Shown here piece after piece: positions 17,606-25,900 of a stretch of 64,000 nt of DNA. Within the stretch, counting starts at the first letter, position 1, and every line of letters starts with the position of its first letter. The notes below the pieces were generated by a model. That model was given only the letters and a program-made list of their open reading frames with translations, ran no database searches and was not told where the DNA came from. A program made the translations under genes and the position numbers. This DNA is from Rummeliibacillus suwonensis. Its GTDB lineage: Bacteria > Bacillota > Bacilli > Bacillales_A > Planococcaceae. The stretch covers positions 649,345-713,344 of the forward strand of contig NZ_VCBL01000001.1 of assembly GCF_007896435.1 (NCBI RefSeq), given 5' to 3'.

Positions 17606-17656
17606 TCAGTCTCCTTTCAGTTTTTATCAGTATGATAAGAAAAGAAAGGAGATTGA
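17606..17656 (+). promoter_or_regulatory. Hairpin that would mask the ribosome binding site of the DUF2231 gene
   Basis: TCAGTCTCCTTTC (17606-17618) pairs with GAAAGGAGATTGA (17644-17656) over 13 bp with a single G-U, leaving a 25 nt loop. The 3' arm contains the AAAGGAG Shine-Dalgarno of the gene starting at 17662. No T-run follows, so it is not a terminator. It could make translation depend on upstream ribosomes or on a ligand or RNA. Confidence 0.55.
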
Positions 17657-17661
17657 TTTAT

Positions 17662-18120
17662 ATGCCATTACATCCATCCATTGTTCATTTTCCGATTGCT
17701 TTATTGGTATTAGGAGCTGTCATTGAGATTGTCAATTGTTTTGTGAAAAAAGACACACTCAACAGATTTGGCACTTTATTAATCGTTATTGGGGTAATTT
17801 CAGGATTCGTTGCACTTTTAACAGGTGAAGGAGCAGAAAAATTTGCCTTTCAAAATTGGGGTCACAGTTTACACGATCAGGTAGAAATGCATGCTTTCTT
17901 TGCAGATGTTTCAATAATCCTATTCAGTATCGTAGCTGTTATTAAATTAGTTTTTAAACATACTTTATTCAAATGGAGACCCAAGCGAATAAAAGACGGA
18001 CTCGTTTCAATCATTATTGTCATTCTTTGTGTAGCTGGTATTGCCTCCTTAGCTACTACTGGTCACTTAGGTGGTAAAATTGTATACGAACATGACACGA
18101 CAGAATCTGCTCATTCCTAA
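17662..18120 (+). CDS. DUF2231 membrane protein
   Basis: A 152-residue protein with four membrane segments, starting MPLHPSIVHFPIALLVLG, the typical DUF2231 opening. Histidines in HPSIVHF, WGHSLHDQVEMHAFF and TGHLGG resemble haem-ligand positions, and the family has been proposed to bind haem, but function is not established. ATG 17662 has AAAGGAG upstream, held in the hairpin described at 17606. The 3' end of the gene forms half of its own terminator. Confidence 0.8.
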   Translation: MPLHPSIVHFPIALLVLGAVIEIVNCFVKKDTLNRFGTLLIVIGVISGFVALLTGEGAEKFAFQNWGHSLHDQVEMHAFFADVSIILFSIVAVIKLVFKHTLFKWRPKRIKDGLVSIIIVILCVAGIASLATTGHLGGKIVYEHDTTESAHS

Positions 18121-18142
18121 AATTAGAATGAGCAGATTTTTA
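18103..18142 (+). terminator. Terminator overlapping the 3' end of the DUF2231 gene
   Basis: GAATCTGCTCATTC, which includes the last codons, pairs with GAATGAGCAGATTTTT. Confidence 0.85.
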
Positions 18143-18208
18143 CAGCCTAGTTGAAAAGTATTTTATGGAATTGGTTAGATCAATCGGATAAGCCTTTTTC
18201 GTAAAATA

Positions 18209-19474
18209 TCACTTTGCGTCAACATATTGTGCTGCACTCATTCCGGCGATTCTTCCTGTAACGAGTGCAGACGTAATGTTGTAGCCCCCAGTATAACCAT
18301 GGATATCTAAAATCTCCCCACAGAAATATAGACCTGCTTTCTTTTTAGAAGCCATTGTTTTAGGTTCGATTTCTTTGATCGATACACCGCCTCCCGTAAC
18401 AAATGCTTTTTCAAGTGGTTGGGTGCCATTAACGGTCATTTCAAACCCAACAAGATCATTTGCAAGCAGGCGCGCTTGATCGGCTGAAAGATCTGCACCA
18501 GTGAGCGATTCTGCTATATCACAGTTAGTCATTAAAAAAAGTAACCAACGTTCTGGAACAAGTCCTTTCCAGACGTTTTTTAATGTTTTTTTAGGCTCCG
18601 CTTTTGCTAATTTGAAAATAAGCTGAAAAGCAGATTCAGCATTATGTTCAGTTAATGCTTGAATACGAAGGGTTACTGGATTTTCATCGTTTTTCTTCAT
18701 CTCTTTGACAACAAATTGGCTACAACGCAAAATAGCTGGACCACTTAAACCAAAATGTGTAAAAAGCATGTCCATTTGATGAGTAATGATGATTTTCCCC
18801 TTTTTATTTAATACTGAAACTTTTGCATTTCTAAGTGCTAAACCCTGCAACTCTTTGGTGCGAATAAACGTCTCATTGGAAAGTAGAGGGACTTCGGTCG
18901 GAAACAGCTCCGTAATAGTATGACCGGCTTTTTCTGCCCAAGGGTAACCATCACCTGTAGACCCTGTCTTAGGAACAGCTTTTCCGCCTACAGCAACTAC
19001 GACAGCCTTTGTTTTGATTTCGTTTCCATCCTTTAAGCGGACACCTAAAACTTTGTCATCGTCCATTAATAGTTTTGCGACAGGCGTATTTTGACGAATT
19101 TCTACTTTTAAACGATTGAGCTCGCGCAGCATTGCGTCCACAACATCTTGGGCACGATTGGAAACAGGGAACATTCGACCATGGTCTTCTTCTTTTAATG
19201 CGACGCCATGATCTTCAAAAAAAGCTATAATATCTTCATTGTTGTAAACAGTAAATGGACTATATAAAAAGCGGCCATTTCCTGGGATATGTTTAATGAT
19301 TTCATCAGTTGATAGTCGATTGGTGACATTGCACCTGCCACCACCAGAGATGGCTAATTTGTGTCCCAGTTTTTGCCCCTTTTCGAGAAGAAGGACTTTC
19401 TTTTTCTCTATACCAGCAGCAATAGCCGCCATTAGACCGGATGGACCTCCACCGATCACGATTACATCATACAT
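18209..19474 (-). CDS. HI0933/YtfP-type FAD-dependent oxidoreductase
   Basis: A 421-residue flavoprotein. The N-terminal dinucleotide fold is [20 protein letters not shown], with GGGRCNVTN and the C-terminal FAD site [10 protein letters not shown] and [16 protein letters not shown] that mark the HI0933/BaiN family. The physiological substrate of this family in Bacillus is unknown. The start at 19474 gives the family N-terminus and a length like B. subtilis YtfP. A 22-residue upstream extension is open but has no better ribosome binding site. The gene faces the opposite way to its neighbours and converges with the DUF2231 gene. Confidence 0.85.
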   Translation of the reverse strand: MYDVIVIGGGPSGLMAAIAAGIEKKKVLLLEKGQKLGHKLAISGGGRCNVTNRLSTDEIIKHIPGNGRFLYSPFTVYNNEDIIAFFEDHGVALKEEDHGRMFPVSNRAQDVVDAMLRELNRLKVEIRQNTPVAKLLMDDDKVLGVRLKDGNEIKTKAVVVAVGGKAVPKTGSTGDGYPWAEKAGHTITELFPTEVPLLSNETFIRTKELQGLALRNAKVSVLNKKGKIIITHQMDMLFTHFGLSGPAILRCSQFVVKEMKKNDENPVTLRIQALTEHNAESAFQLIFKLAKAEPKKTLKNVWKGLVPERWLLFLMTNCDIAESLTGADLSADQARLLANDLVGFEMTVNGTQPLEKAFVTGGGVSIKEIEPKTMASKKKAGLYFCGEILDIHGYTGGYNITSALVTGRIAGMSAAQYVDAK

Positions 19475-19792
19475 GCTATAGAAACTCACTTTCTTTTTTG
19501 AATTGATTTTTGTCATATAATAATATCGATTTTTGCCCATAGTGAGGGTAGCGGTGGTTCTTGCAGAAAATGGGCAAGAAGCAACCTTATGTGCGTAACG
19601 AATAAAAAGATTGGAGAAATGTTCGTATATTTTTATCTGAATTCTGCATTATGAAATGGATTCTATCAAAAGTATTTTTAAAAAGAATCTTAATTAATTA
19701 TACACGAAGTGCAGAAACTATTTGAGTAATTGTATGACGAGTTGTAAACTAAAATTTAGGTTTATGAGATTTGGATAGATTGGAAGGGTATT

Positions 19793-21403
19793 ATGTCATC
19801 TTTAATGAAGGGCACTGCCATACTAACGGTTGGCATGTTTTTATCAAAGGTACTTGGCCTCGTTTACATATTCCCGTTTTACGCCATCATTGGGCAAAAA
19901 AACGTGGCATTGTATTCGTACGCCTATGTTCCATATACAATTATGCTATCGGTAGCGATTTCGGGTGCTCCGATTGCTGTATCGAAGTTTGTAGCAAAAT
20001 ATAACAGTCTTGGTGATTATGAGTCAGGAAGAAAGCTTGTAAAATCAGGTTTAATGATTATGACACTTACTGGCTTTTTATCATTTTTGGCACTGTTTCT
20101 TTTAGCAGATCCAATTGCTCATTTGGTCATTAAAGATGAAGAACAGGTTTTTACGGTATCACAGATCGCGGGCGTTATTCGATGGGTTAGCTTTGCTTTA
20201 ATCGTCGTGCCGTTTATGAGCTTAGTTCGTGGGTTTTTCCAAGGTTATGATCATATGGAGCCAACAGCAATTTCTCAACTGGTAGAGCAAATTGTCCGTA
20301 TTATCGTTCTATTGACCGGTTCGTACCTTGTGATGCGTGTTTTTGATGGGAAGGCGCAAACAGCCGTTTCATTTGCTGTATTTTCGGCATTTATCGGTGC
20401 CGTAGCTGGTTTGATCGCACTTTGGTATTATTGGCGAAAGTTAAAGCCAGAGTTTGATCTAAAGTTACAATATAGTGTATCGTCAGGACAGCTATCCTAT
20501 AAAAGTATTTATAGAGAGGTCATCACATATTCCATTCCTTATGTGTTTGTGGGGATCGCCAATCCGCTATTCCAATTAGTTGACATGCTAACGTTTAATA
20601 CGGCTATGACGAATATCGGCTTAGCTAAAGTATCGGATGATTATCTTGGTATGTTAAATTTTACAACACAAAAAATTGTCATTATCCCGGTGATGCTTGC
20701 AACCGGTTTTTCTATGGCACTTGTACCAACTATTACTAATTACTATACTAAAAACCAACATAGTGCATTGATCAATGCAATGGATAAGACATATCAGGTT
20801 TTATTATTTATAACATTGCCAGCAGTCATAGGGATTTCTTTATTATCTACAGATATCTATCATTTACTTTATTCAGAAAGTGCAATGGGCTCTAGTGTCC
20901 TTGCTTTCTACGCGCCTGTAGCGATTCTTTTTGCTTTCTTCCAAGTAACAGCTGCTCTATTACAAGGAATCGATTATCAAAAATGGATTGTTTTTAGTTT
21001 GTTGACAGGGATCTTGGTGAAATTAGCCATTAATATTCCTTTGATCGAAACATTTGAAACAAAAGGTGCCATTATAGCGACAGCAATTGGCTATCTGATT
21101 TCGATTACGATCAATATGCTTGTTTTGAAAAAGGCACTAAATTATAAATCCAGATTGGTCATAAGACGTTCAATTCTAATTATGGCATTAACAGTTATTA
21201 TGGCGGCATTTGTTATTGTGGCGCATAAAGTATTAGTTATTCTGTTCGGCGTTGCGCATACTAAGATGCTGGCACTAATGTATCTAGTCGTATGCATTAG
21301 TATCGCTGTAGCTGTATACGCCTTCTTATCATTCCGAATTGGACTCGCACAAAAATTGTTAGGTGAGAAAATAACTAAAATTGTTGGTAAGTTTGGTCTG
21401 TAG
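19793..21403 (+). CDS. ytgP: MurJ-type polysaccharide flippase (YtgP)
   Basis: A 536-residue polytopic protein of the MVF/Wzx superfamily with about 14 membrane segments. It starts MSSLMKGTAILTVGMFLSKV, with LGLVYIFPFYAIIG and QLVEQIVRIIVLL. In B. subtilis YtgP is the MurJ that moves lipid II to the outer leaflet for peptidoglycan synthesis; SpoVB-type paralogues also exist, but the synteny with the following ytzG points to YtgP. ATG 19793 follows GGAAGGG. The pseudouridine synthase gene follows after 9 nt. Confidence 0.9.
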   Translation: MSSLMKGTAILTVGMFLSKVLGLVYIFPFYAIIGQKNVALYSYAYVPYTIMLSVAISGAPIAVSKFVAKYNSLGDYESGRKLVKSGLMIMTLTGFLSFLALFLLADPIAHLVIKDEEQVFTVSQIAGVIRWVSFALIVVPFMSLVRGFFQGYDHMEPTAISQLVEQIVRIIVLLTGSYLVMRVFDGKAQTAVSFAVFSAFIGAVAGLIALWYYWRKLKPEFDLKLQYSVSSGQLSYKSIYREVITYSIPYVFVGIANPLFQLVDMLTFNTAMTNIGLAKVSDDYLGMLNFTTQKIVIIPVMLATGFSMALVPTITNYYTKNQHSALINAMDKTYQVLLFITLPAVIGISLLSTDIYHLLYSESAMGSSVLAFYAPVAILFAFFQVTAALLQGIDYQKWIVFSLLTGILVKLAINIPLIETFETKGAIIATAIGYLISITINMLVLKKALNYKSRLVIRRSILIMALTVIMAAFVIVAHKVLVILFGVAHTKMLALMYLVVCISIAVAVYAFLSFRIGLAQKLLGEKITKIVGKFGL

Positions 21404-21412
21404 GAGGGAACA

Positions 21413-22138
21413 ATGCGGTTAGATAAATTATTATCCAATATGGGATATGGTTCGCGTAAAGAAGTAAAAAAATTGTTGAAAATGAAAGCTGTGTCTGTAG
21501 ACGGAGCAGTTGTAAAAGATGTATCACTCCATGTCGATCCAAAAGAACAAAATGTCACAGTTCTTGGTGAGAGGGTATTCTATCAAGAATTTATCTACTT
21601 AATGATGAACAAACCAGCAGGCGTTATTTCTGCTACAGAAGATTTGTACGATCAAACAGTGATTGATCTACTGAATCCGTTTCATGCACATTTCAAGCCG
21701 TTCCCAGTAGGGCGATTAGATAAAGATACAGAGGGCTTGTTACTCATCACCAACGATGGGGGATTAGCACATAACTTACTGTCACCCAAAAAACATGTTC
21801 CAAAAGTCTATTATGCAAAAATTGAGGGCAGAGTGATGGAAGAAGATGTAGAATTATTTCAGCACGGTGTCATTTTAGATGATGGCTACCATACGAAGCC
21901 GGGGAAATTAAAGATATTAAATGCTGGTGCGATTTCTGAAATCGAGTTGGAAATCTCAGAAGGAAAGTTTCATCAAGTGAAAAGAATGTTTGAAGCGGTT
22001 GACAAAAAGGTTATCTATTTAAAACGTTTATCAATGGGAAGTCTACAATTGGACGAGCATTTAAAACTTGGGCAGTATCGAGAATTATCAGCGGAGGAGA
22101 TTGAAAAAATTCAATCATGTCCGCCAGTTCAAGGGTAA
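21413..22138 (+). CDS. ytzG: RsuA-family rRNA pseudouridine synthase (YtzG)
   Basis: A 241-residue enzyme. An S4 RNA-binding domain (MRLDKLLSNMGYGSRKEVKK) is followed by the catalytic domain with the Asp motif GRLDKDTEGLLLITND. RsuA-type members isomerise a uridine in 16S rRNA; the exact position here is inferred. It starts with ATG after AGGAGGGAAC and is cotranscribed with ytgP, as in B. subtilis. Confidence 0.9.
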   Translation: MRLDKLLSNMGYGSRKEVKKLLKMKAVSVDGAVVKDVSLHVDPKEQNVTVLGERVFYQEFIYLMMNKPAGVISATEDLYDQTVIDLLNPFHAHFKPFPVGRLDKDTEGLLLITNDGGLAHNLLSPKKHVPKVYYAKIEGRVMEEDVELFQHGVILDDGYHTKPGKLKILNAGAISEIELEISEGKFHQVKRMFEAVDKKVIYLKRLSMGSLQLDEHLKLGQYRELSAEEIEKIQSCPPVQG

Positions 22139-22466
22139 GGGAATCTAACCATCTTTATAAAGTGAAATTTCACACAGCAGGTTTCTTCAACCTCCGCTGC
22201 GTTAGCTGGATTCATCGGGTTATGCGGGCAAGATTTCACACTCATCCATTGTATTTTATAGGTGTCTTGTCTTGAAGCAGGAGCATGCATACAATTTGTT
22301 CATGCGGGATAAAATACAAAAAGAATGACCAAGCGACGCAGCATGGTCATTCTTTTTTAAATTTCAATAATTAGCATAGTAACATGTTAGACGAATTTGC
22401 CACCAGCATATGGCGAGTTGACCGTCCATTCAACGAAAAGCGTGAGATCCAACTCGTTGAATCTTT
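22139..22466. other. Gap between ytzG and ytzE
   Basis: No gene. It holds a shared terminator (22318-22360) and a stretch around 22190-22315 with CGGGTTATGCGGGC and CATGCGGGATAAAATAC, which resembles debris of the TTTTATCCCGC repeat family. Confidence 0.5.
22318..22360. terminator. Bidirectional terminator between ytzG and ytzE
   Basis: AAAAAGAATGACC pairs with GGTCATTCTTTTTT around GCGACGCAGCAT. The A and T runs allow use by both converging genes. Confidence 0.85.
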
Positions 22467-22688
22467 CTAAGATGTCATTTTCACTTTCTTACGCGTCGTT
22501 GTCCATTTGCCACGACTTGGACTTTCTACCAAATCGTTAAAGGCTAACACATTCAAATCTCTTTGAATGGTGCGAGGAGTGATGCCGAATTCATCGACTA
22601 AATCTTGTGTAGTCACAGTACCTTTACTATGGATGTACATATACACATCTTTTATTCGATTGAGCATCCGATCAGTGGTTGGTTTCAT
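22467..22688 (-). CDS. ytzE: Small DeoR-type helix-turn-helix regulator (YtzE)
   Basis: A 73-residue protein consisting of a single winged helix: IHSKGTVTTQDLVDEFGITP then RTIQRDLNVLAFNDLV, with the DeoR-type recognition helix. It lacks the sugar-phosphate sensor domain of full DeoR proteins, and 73 residues is my recollection of B. subtilis YtzE, which also lies next to the pepV-like gene. Ligand and targets are unknown. A ribosome binding site AAGGAGTGGTTCACC precedes the ATG. Confidence 0.85.
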   Translation of the reverse strand: MKPTTDRMLNRIKDVYMYIHSKGTVTTQDLVDEFGITPRTIQRDLNVLAFNDLVESPSRGKWTTTRKKVKMTS

Positions 22689-23016
22689 TGGTGAACCACT
22701 CCTTCATCTTATTTCTCAAGACTAGCGGACGAAAATAATTGTGAGGTATTCAGGCTCCTAATTTAGTTTGCCTTAGACATCCCCTTTTCAATTTTAATTG
22801 TCAGACTTTATTATCTGACAATTCCATTATAGCGAATGTATTTTCAGTTTTCCATACTTTTGTTTGATTTTTCATGATTGTAATATTTGGTTTCCTTTTA
22901 AATACGAATGATATATCTATGCTAAACACTTAACGTACGCCTTTTTGCTATTCCTATGTGAAAAATAGAAAAGGGTGTAAAATAATCATGAGGTTATTTG
23001 TAAGGAGGAAATATGA
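22689..23016. other. Divergent intergenic region ytzE-pepV
   Basis: A 328 nt region with the promoters of both genes. TAAGGAGGAAATATGA gives the pepV ribosome binding site. TTGTCAGACTTTATTATCTGACAA (ends at about 22798-22821) is a near-perfect inverted repeat that could be an operator, perhaps for YtzE itself. Confidence 0.45.
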
Positions 23017-24417
23017 ATGGATTGGATGAAACAAGCCCAACGACGCCAAGATGAATTAATCGGCAACTTGAAAGAATTAGTACAAATTAACAGTGTGCTA
23101 GATGAAAGCACTGCGTCTTCTGATGCACCTTTTGGTGAAGGACCAAAAAAAGCTTTAGATTGGATGCTTCAGCAAGGTAAAGAACAAGGGCTAAAAACGA
23201 AGTTAATCGATAATATAGTGGGTTATATTGAAATGGGAGAAGGAGAAGAACTAGTCGGTATCCTTTGCCATGTGGATGTGGTTCCTGCTGGAAGTGATTG
23301 GATACATCCTCCATTTGGTGCTGTCATTGAAGATGGCAAATTATTCGGTCGCGGTTCTATTGACGACAAAGGTCCAACAATGGCTGCATGGTTAGCTATG
23401 AAGATGGTTAAAGATGCTGGCATAAAATTAGACCGTAGAGTCCGCATGATTATTGGATCTGATGAAGAAAGTGGTTTCCGCTGCGTCAAACGTTATGTGG
23501 AAAAAGAAGAAATGCCAACATTAGGTTTTGCACCAGATGCAGATTTCCCAATCATTAATGCAGAAAAGGGAATCGCTGAACTTTCATTCCATCAGCAAGC
23601 AAGATCACAAGAAAACGAACAATTGGTTTCATTCCATGCAGGTCATCGTATCAACATGGTGCCAGATTTTGCGGAAGCGATCGTTCGTCATGTACCAGAA
23701 GAATTTGAAGTAACTTTTAATAGCTATTTAAAAATTAGTGAATTAGAAGGGACAATCGAAAAAAACACAGATGGTTTTAAATTATCTATAAAAGGACGTT
23801 CTGCTCATGCAATGGAGCCAAATGCTGGCATCAATGCTGCTGTCAAACTAGCTCAGTATTTGAATACCGTATTCACAACTCCACAATCAAAAGAATTTAC
23901 TCAATTTTTAGTGACTGGTTTTGCAAACGAAAGTCGTGGTCACGCATTAGGATTAGCGTTTACAGATGAAATTTCAGGAGACACGACATTAAATGCCGGT
24001 GTTGTTTCATTTGAAGAAGGTAAAGGCGGCCAAATCGATGTAAGTATGAGATATTCTGTTTCGTATCCATACGAAGAAAAAATCACTGCTGCAAGCACCA
24101 TTGTAGCTAAGCTTGGTTTTGCACTTGACGTTGTAGATGATTCTAAACCACATTATGTGGATCCACAAGAAGAACTAATCCAAAAACTTTCAAAAGTATA
24201 TGAACGCAATACAGGAGAAAAAGCAGAGTTGCTATCTATTGGCGGCGGTACTTATGCTCGTGAATTAAAAACTGGTGTAGCATTCGGCATGCTATTCCCA
24301 GGCGAACCTGATTTAGCTCACCAAGCAGACGAATATGTAGTCATCGAAAATTTAGTAAAAGGTGCAGCGATTTATGCGGATGCTATTGTTGAATTAGGCA
24401 CAAAAAATAGCAAATAG
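23017..24417 (+). CDS. pepV: Dipeptidase PepV (M20 peptidase)
   Basis: A 466-residue cytosolic zinc peptidase. The zinc and catalytic motifs are CHVDVVPAG (ligand His, catalytic Asp), GRGSIDDKGP (bridging Asp), GSDEESGF (catalytic Glu, ligand Glu) and the C-terminal HQADEYV ligand His. A lid domain at about residues 190-300 fits PepV. It hydrolyses dipeptides for amino-acid supply. ATG 23017 follows AAGGAGGAAATATGA. The length is that of Lactobacillus PepV and B. subtilis YtjP. Confidence 0.93.
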   Translation: MDWMKQAQRRQDELIGNLKELVQINSVLDESTASSDAPFGEGPKKALDWMLQQGKEQGLKTKLIDNIVGYIEMGEGEELVGILCHVDVVPAGSDWIHPPFGAVIEDGKLFGRGSIDDKGPTMAAWLAMKMVKDAGIKLDRRVRMIIGSDEESGFRCVKRYVEKEEMPTLGFAPDADFPIINAEKGIAELSFHQQARSQENEQLVSFHAGHRINMVPDFAEAIVRHVPEEFEVTFNSYLKISELEGTIEKNTDGFKLSIKGRSAHAMEPNAGINAAVKLAQYLNTVFTTPQSKEFTQFLVTGFANESRGHALGLAFTDEISGDTTLNAGVVSFEEGKGGQIDVSMRYSVSYPYEEKITAASTIVAKLGFALDVVDDSKPHYVDPQEELIQKLSKVYERNTGEKAELLSIGGGTYARELKTGVAFGMLFPGEPDLAHQADEYVVIENLVKGAAIYADAIVELGTKNSK

Positions 24418-24454
24418 TCTTCTAAAAATGTAAAGGAATTGTTAATATAGTATT

Positions 24455-24491
24455 AAAAGCCCTCATGAATTTAAAAATGAGGGCTTTTTAG
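24455..24491 (+). terminator. Terminator of pepV
   Basis: AAAAGCCCTCAT pairs with ATGAGGGCTTTTTA. Confidence 0.88.
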
Positions 24492-24614
24492 GCTATACCC
24501 TAAAGGTCTGGAAGATTGGAACTTTCACATCATATAGCCAAAAACATAGGGACATCCTTATCCGTCTGTAGTGAAATATGCAAGTTTGGATGTTGAGTTG
24601 GTATTATTTTTTAA

Positions 24615-24984
24615 CAGGCGTGTTGATTAGGCAGAAATTAGGAAATATTTTTGATATAATTCTTAAAAAAACATGTATTTTTCGTTTCATTTATGTAGAT
24701 TGGAGCTACGGCTTGCTCGACTCCTCGAAAATGCAAGCATTTCCTTCGTGCGGTGTGATTCGAGGAAGAAAATTCAACGTCCCGCGGGAAAAGCGAGACA
24801 GTTGAGACCCTGCAGCGAAGCGATTAAGGAACGGAGTCTAAGGGCGCCACGTCCTGTGGCAACGACTCCGTGACCAACATCCTGTTGCCCCCAGCGCTCG
24901 CCCGCAGGAAAGCGAGCAAGCCGTAGCGAAAATCAACGAATTCTCCCTATCTTCATGGAGAAAATTGGATAATCAACACGCCTG
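24615..24984. mobile_element. Miniature inverted-repeat element, copy 1 (370 bp)
   Basis: The ends CAGGCGTGTTGATTA and TAATCAACACGCCTG are perfect 15 bp inverted repeats. The element is flanked by the 9 bp direct repeat ATTTTTTAA (24606-24614 and 24985-24993), a target-site duplication. No transposase is inside; short open frames are accidental. The interior holds the paired segments GGCTTGCTCG / CGAGCAAGCC and GCGGGAAAAGCGAG / CTCGCCCGCAGG, plus two inserted hairpin modules (24726-24785 and 24831-24891) absent from copy 3. It must have been moved by a transposase elsewhere. Confidence 0.9.
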
Positions 24985-24993
24985 ATTTTTTAA

Positions 24994-25248
24994 ATGTTCG
25001 TATTTCAAAGTTAAAATAATTTAGATTCAATTTATCAATATTTTACATAAGTTAGTTCTTTATTTATATGTATAATGATTGATCTTTAAGCCTGATCGAT
25101 GGAAAAGAAATTTTTGCCACGTTGGATTTTGATAAGTGACCGAATAACAATGTCCCAATGGCAAATAATACGTTTAAATCATTAGACAGCGCAATAAGAA
25201 ATCATCAAAATCTGGATGAAAACTTGCATAATGTAGTGATTTTTCGAA
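24994..25248. other. Unannotated DNA between two miniature elements
   Basis: No gene, no clear ribosome binding site and no repeat seen; AT-rich. TATAATGATTGATC at 25070 and GTGATTTTTCG near its end are the only features worth noting. Confidence 0.4.
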
Positions 25249-25257
25249 ATAATACTA

Positions 25258-25626
25258 CACGCGTGTTGATTTGACAAAAATTAGTGGTGTCTGTCTGACA
25301 TAGTTTTTGAAAAACTCTGTATTTTCAAGACCATTTATATAGATTGGAGCGGAGGCTTGCTCGAGTCCTCGAAAATGCAAGCATTTCCTTCGTGCGGTGT
25401 GATTCGAGGAAGAAAATTCAACGTCCCGCGGGAAAAGCGAATAGTTGAGACCCCGCAGCGTAGCGATTAAGGAACGGAGTCTAAGGGCGCCACGTCCTGT
25501 GGCAACGACTCCGTGACCAACATCCTGTTGCCCCCAGCATTCGCCCGCAGGAAAGCGAGCAAGCCGTAGCGGAAATCAACAAATTCCCCTATTTTCATGG
25601 ATTAAATTGGATAATCAACATGCCTG
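25258..25626. mobile_element. Miniature inverted-repeat element, copy 2 (369 bp)
   Basis: Same orientation and nearly the same interior as copy 1. Ends are CACGCGTGTTGATT and AATCAACATGCCTG (two mismatches). The flanking 9 bp duplication ATAATACTA is exact (25249-25257 and 25627-25635). The double-hairpin module lies at 25474-25534. The left 70 bp differ from copy 1 but match copy 3 (GGTGTCTG, GACA, AAAAACTCTGTATTTT). Confidence 0.9.
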
Positions 25627-25900
25627 ATAATACTATTCAAAATATGCGGCTTTACTGTTATTTCAAATGGCCAATTCAATATAAGGCGTGATGAAGATAA
25701 TGGCTCATATTAACTTAACCAGAGCTTATCCCACATAAATGAGCGGTAAGATCGCACTTTGAAAAATTTTACTTTGTTTATAATAATACACACATGCAGC
25801 ACAAAGGGTAGGAAAAGAACTGTACGATAATTTTTTAGGATGTGCAGTAACGGTAGAAACATGTTCAAAATAATTTTAACGAGGAAGGAGTGACTTAGCA

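Noticed and set aside
24578-24873. Short plus-strand frames over the first miniature element
   Set aside because: They lie in base-paired repeat DNA and lack ribosome binding sites; the same frames are not kept in the other copies.
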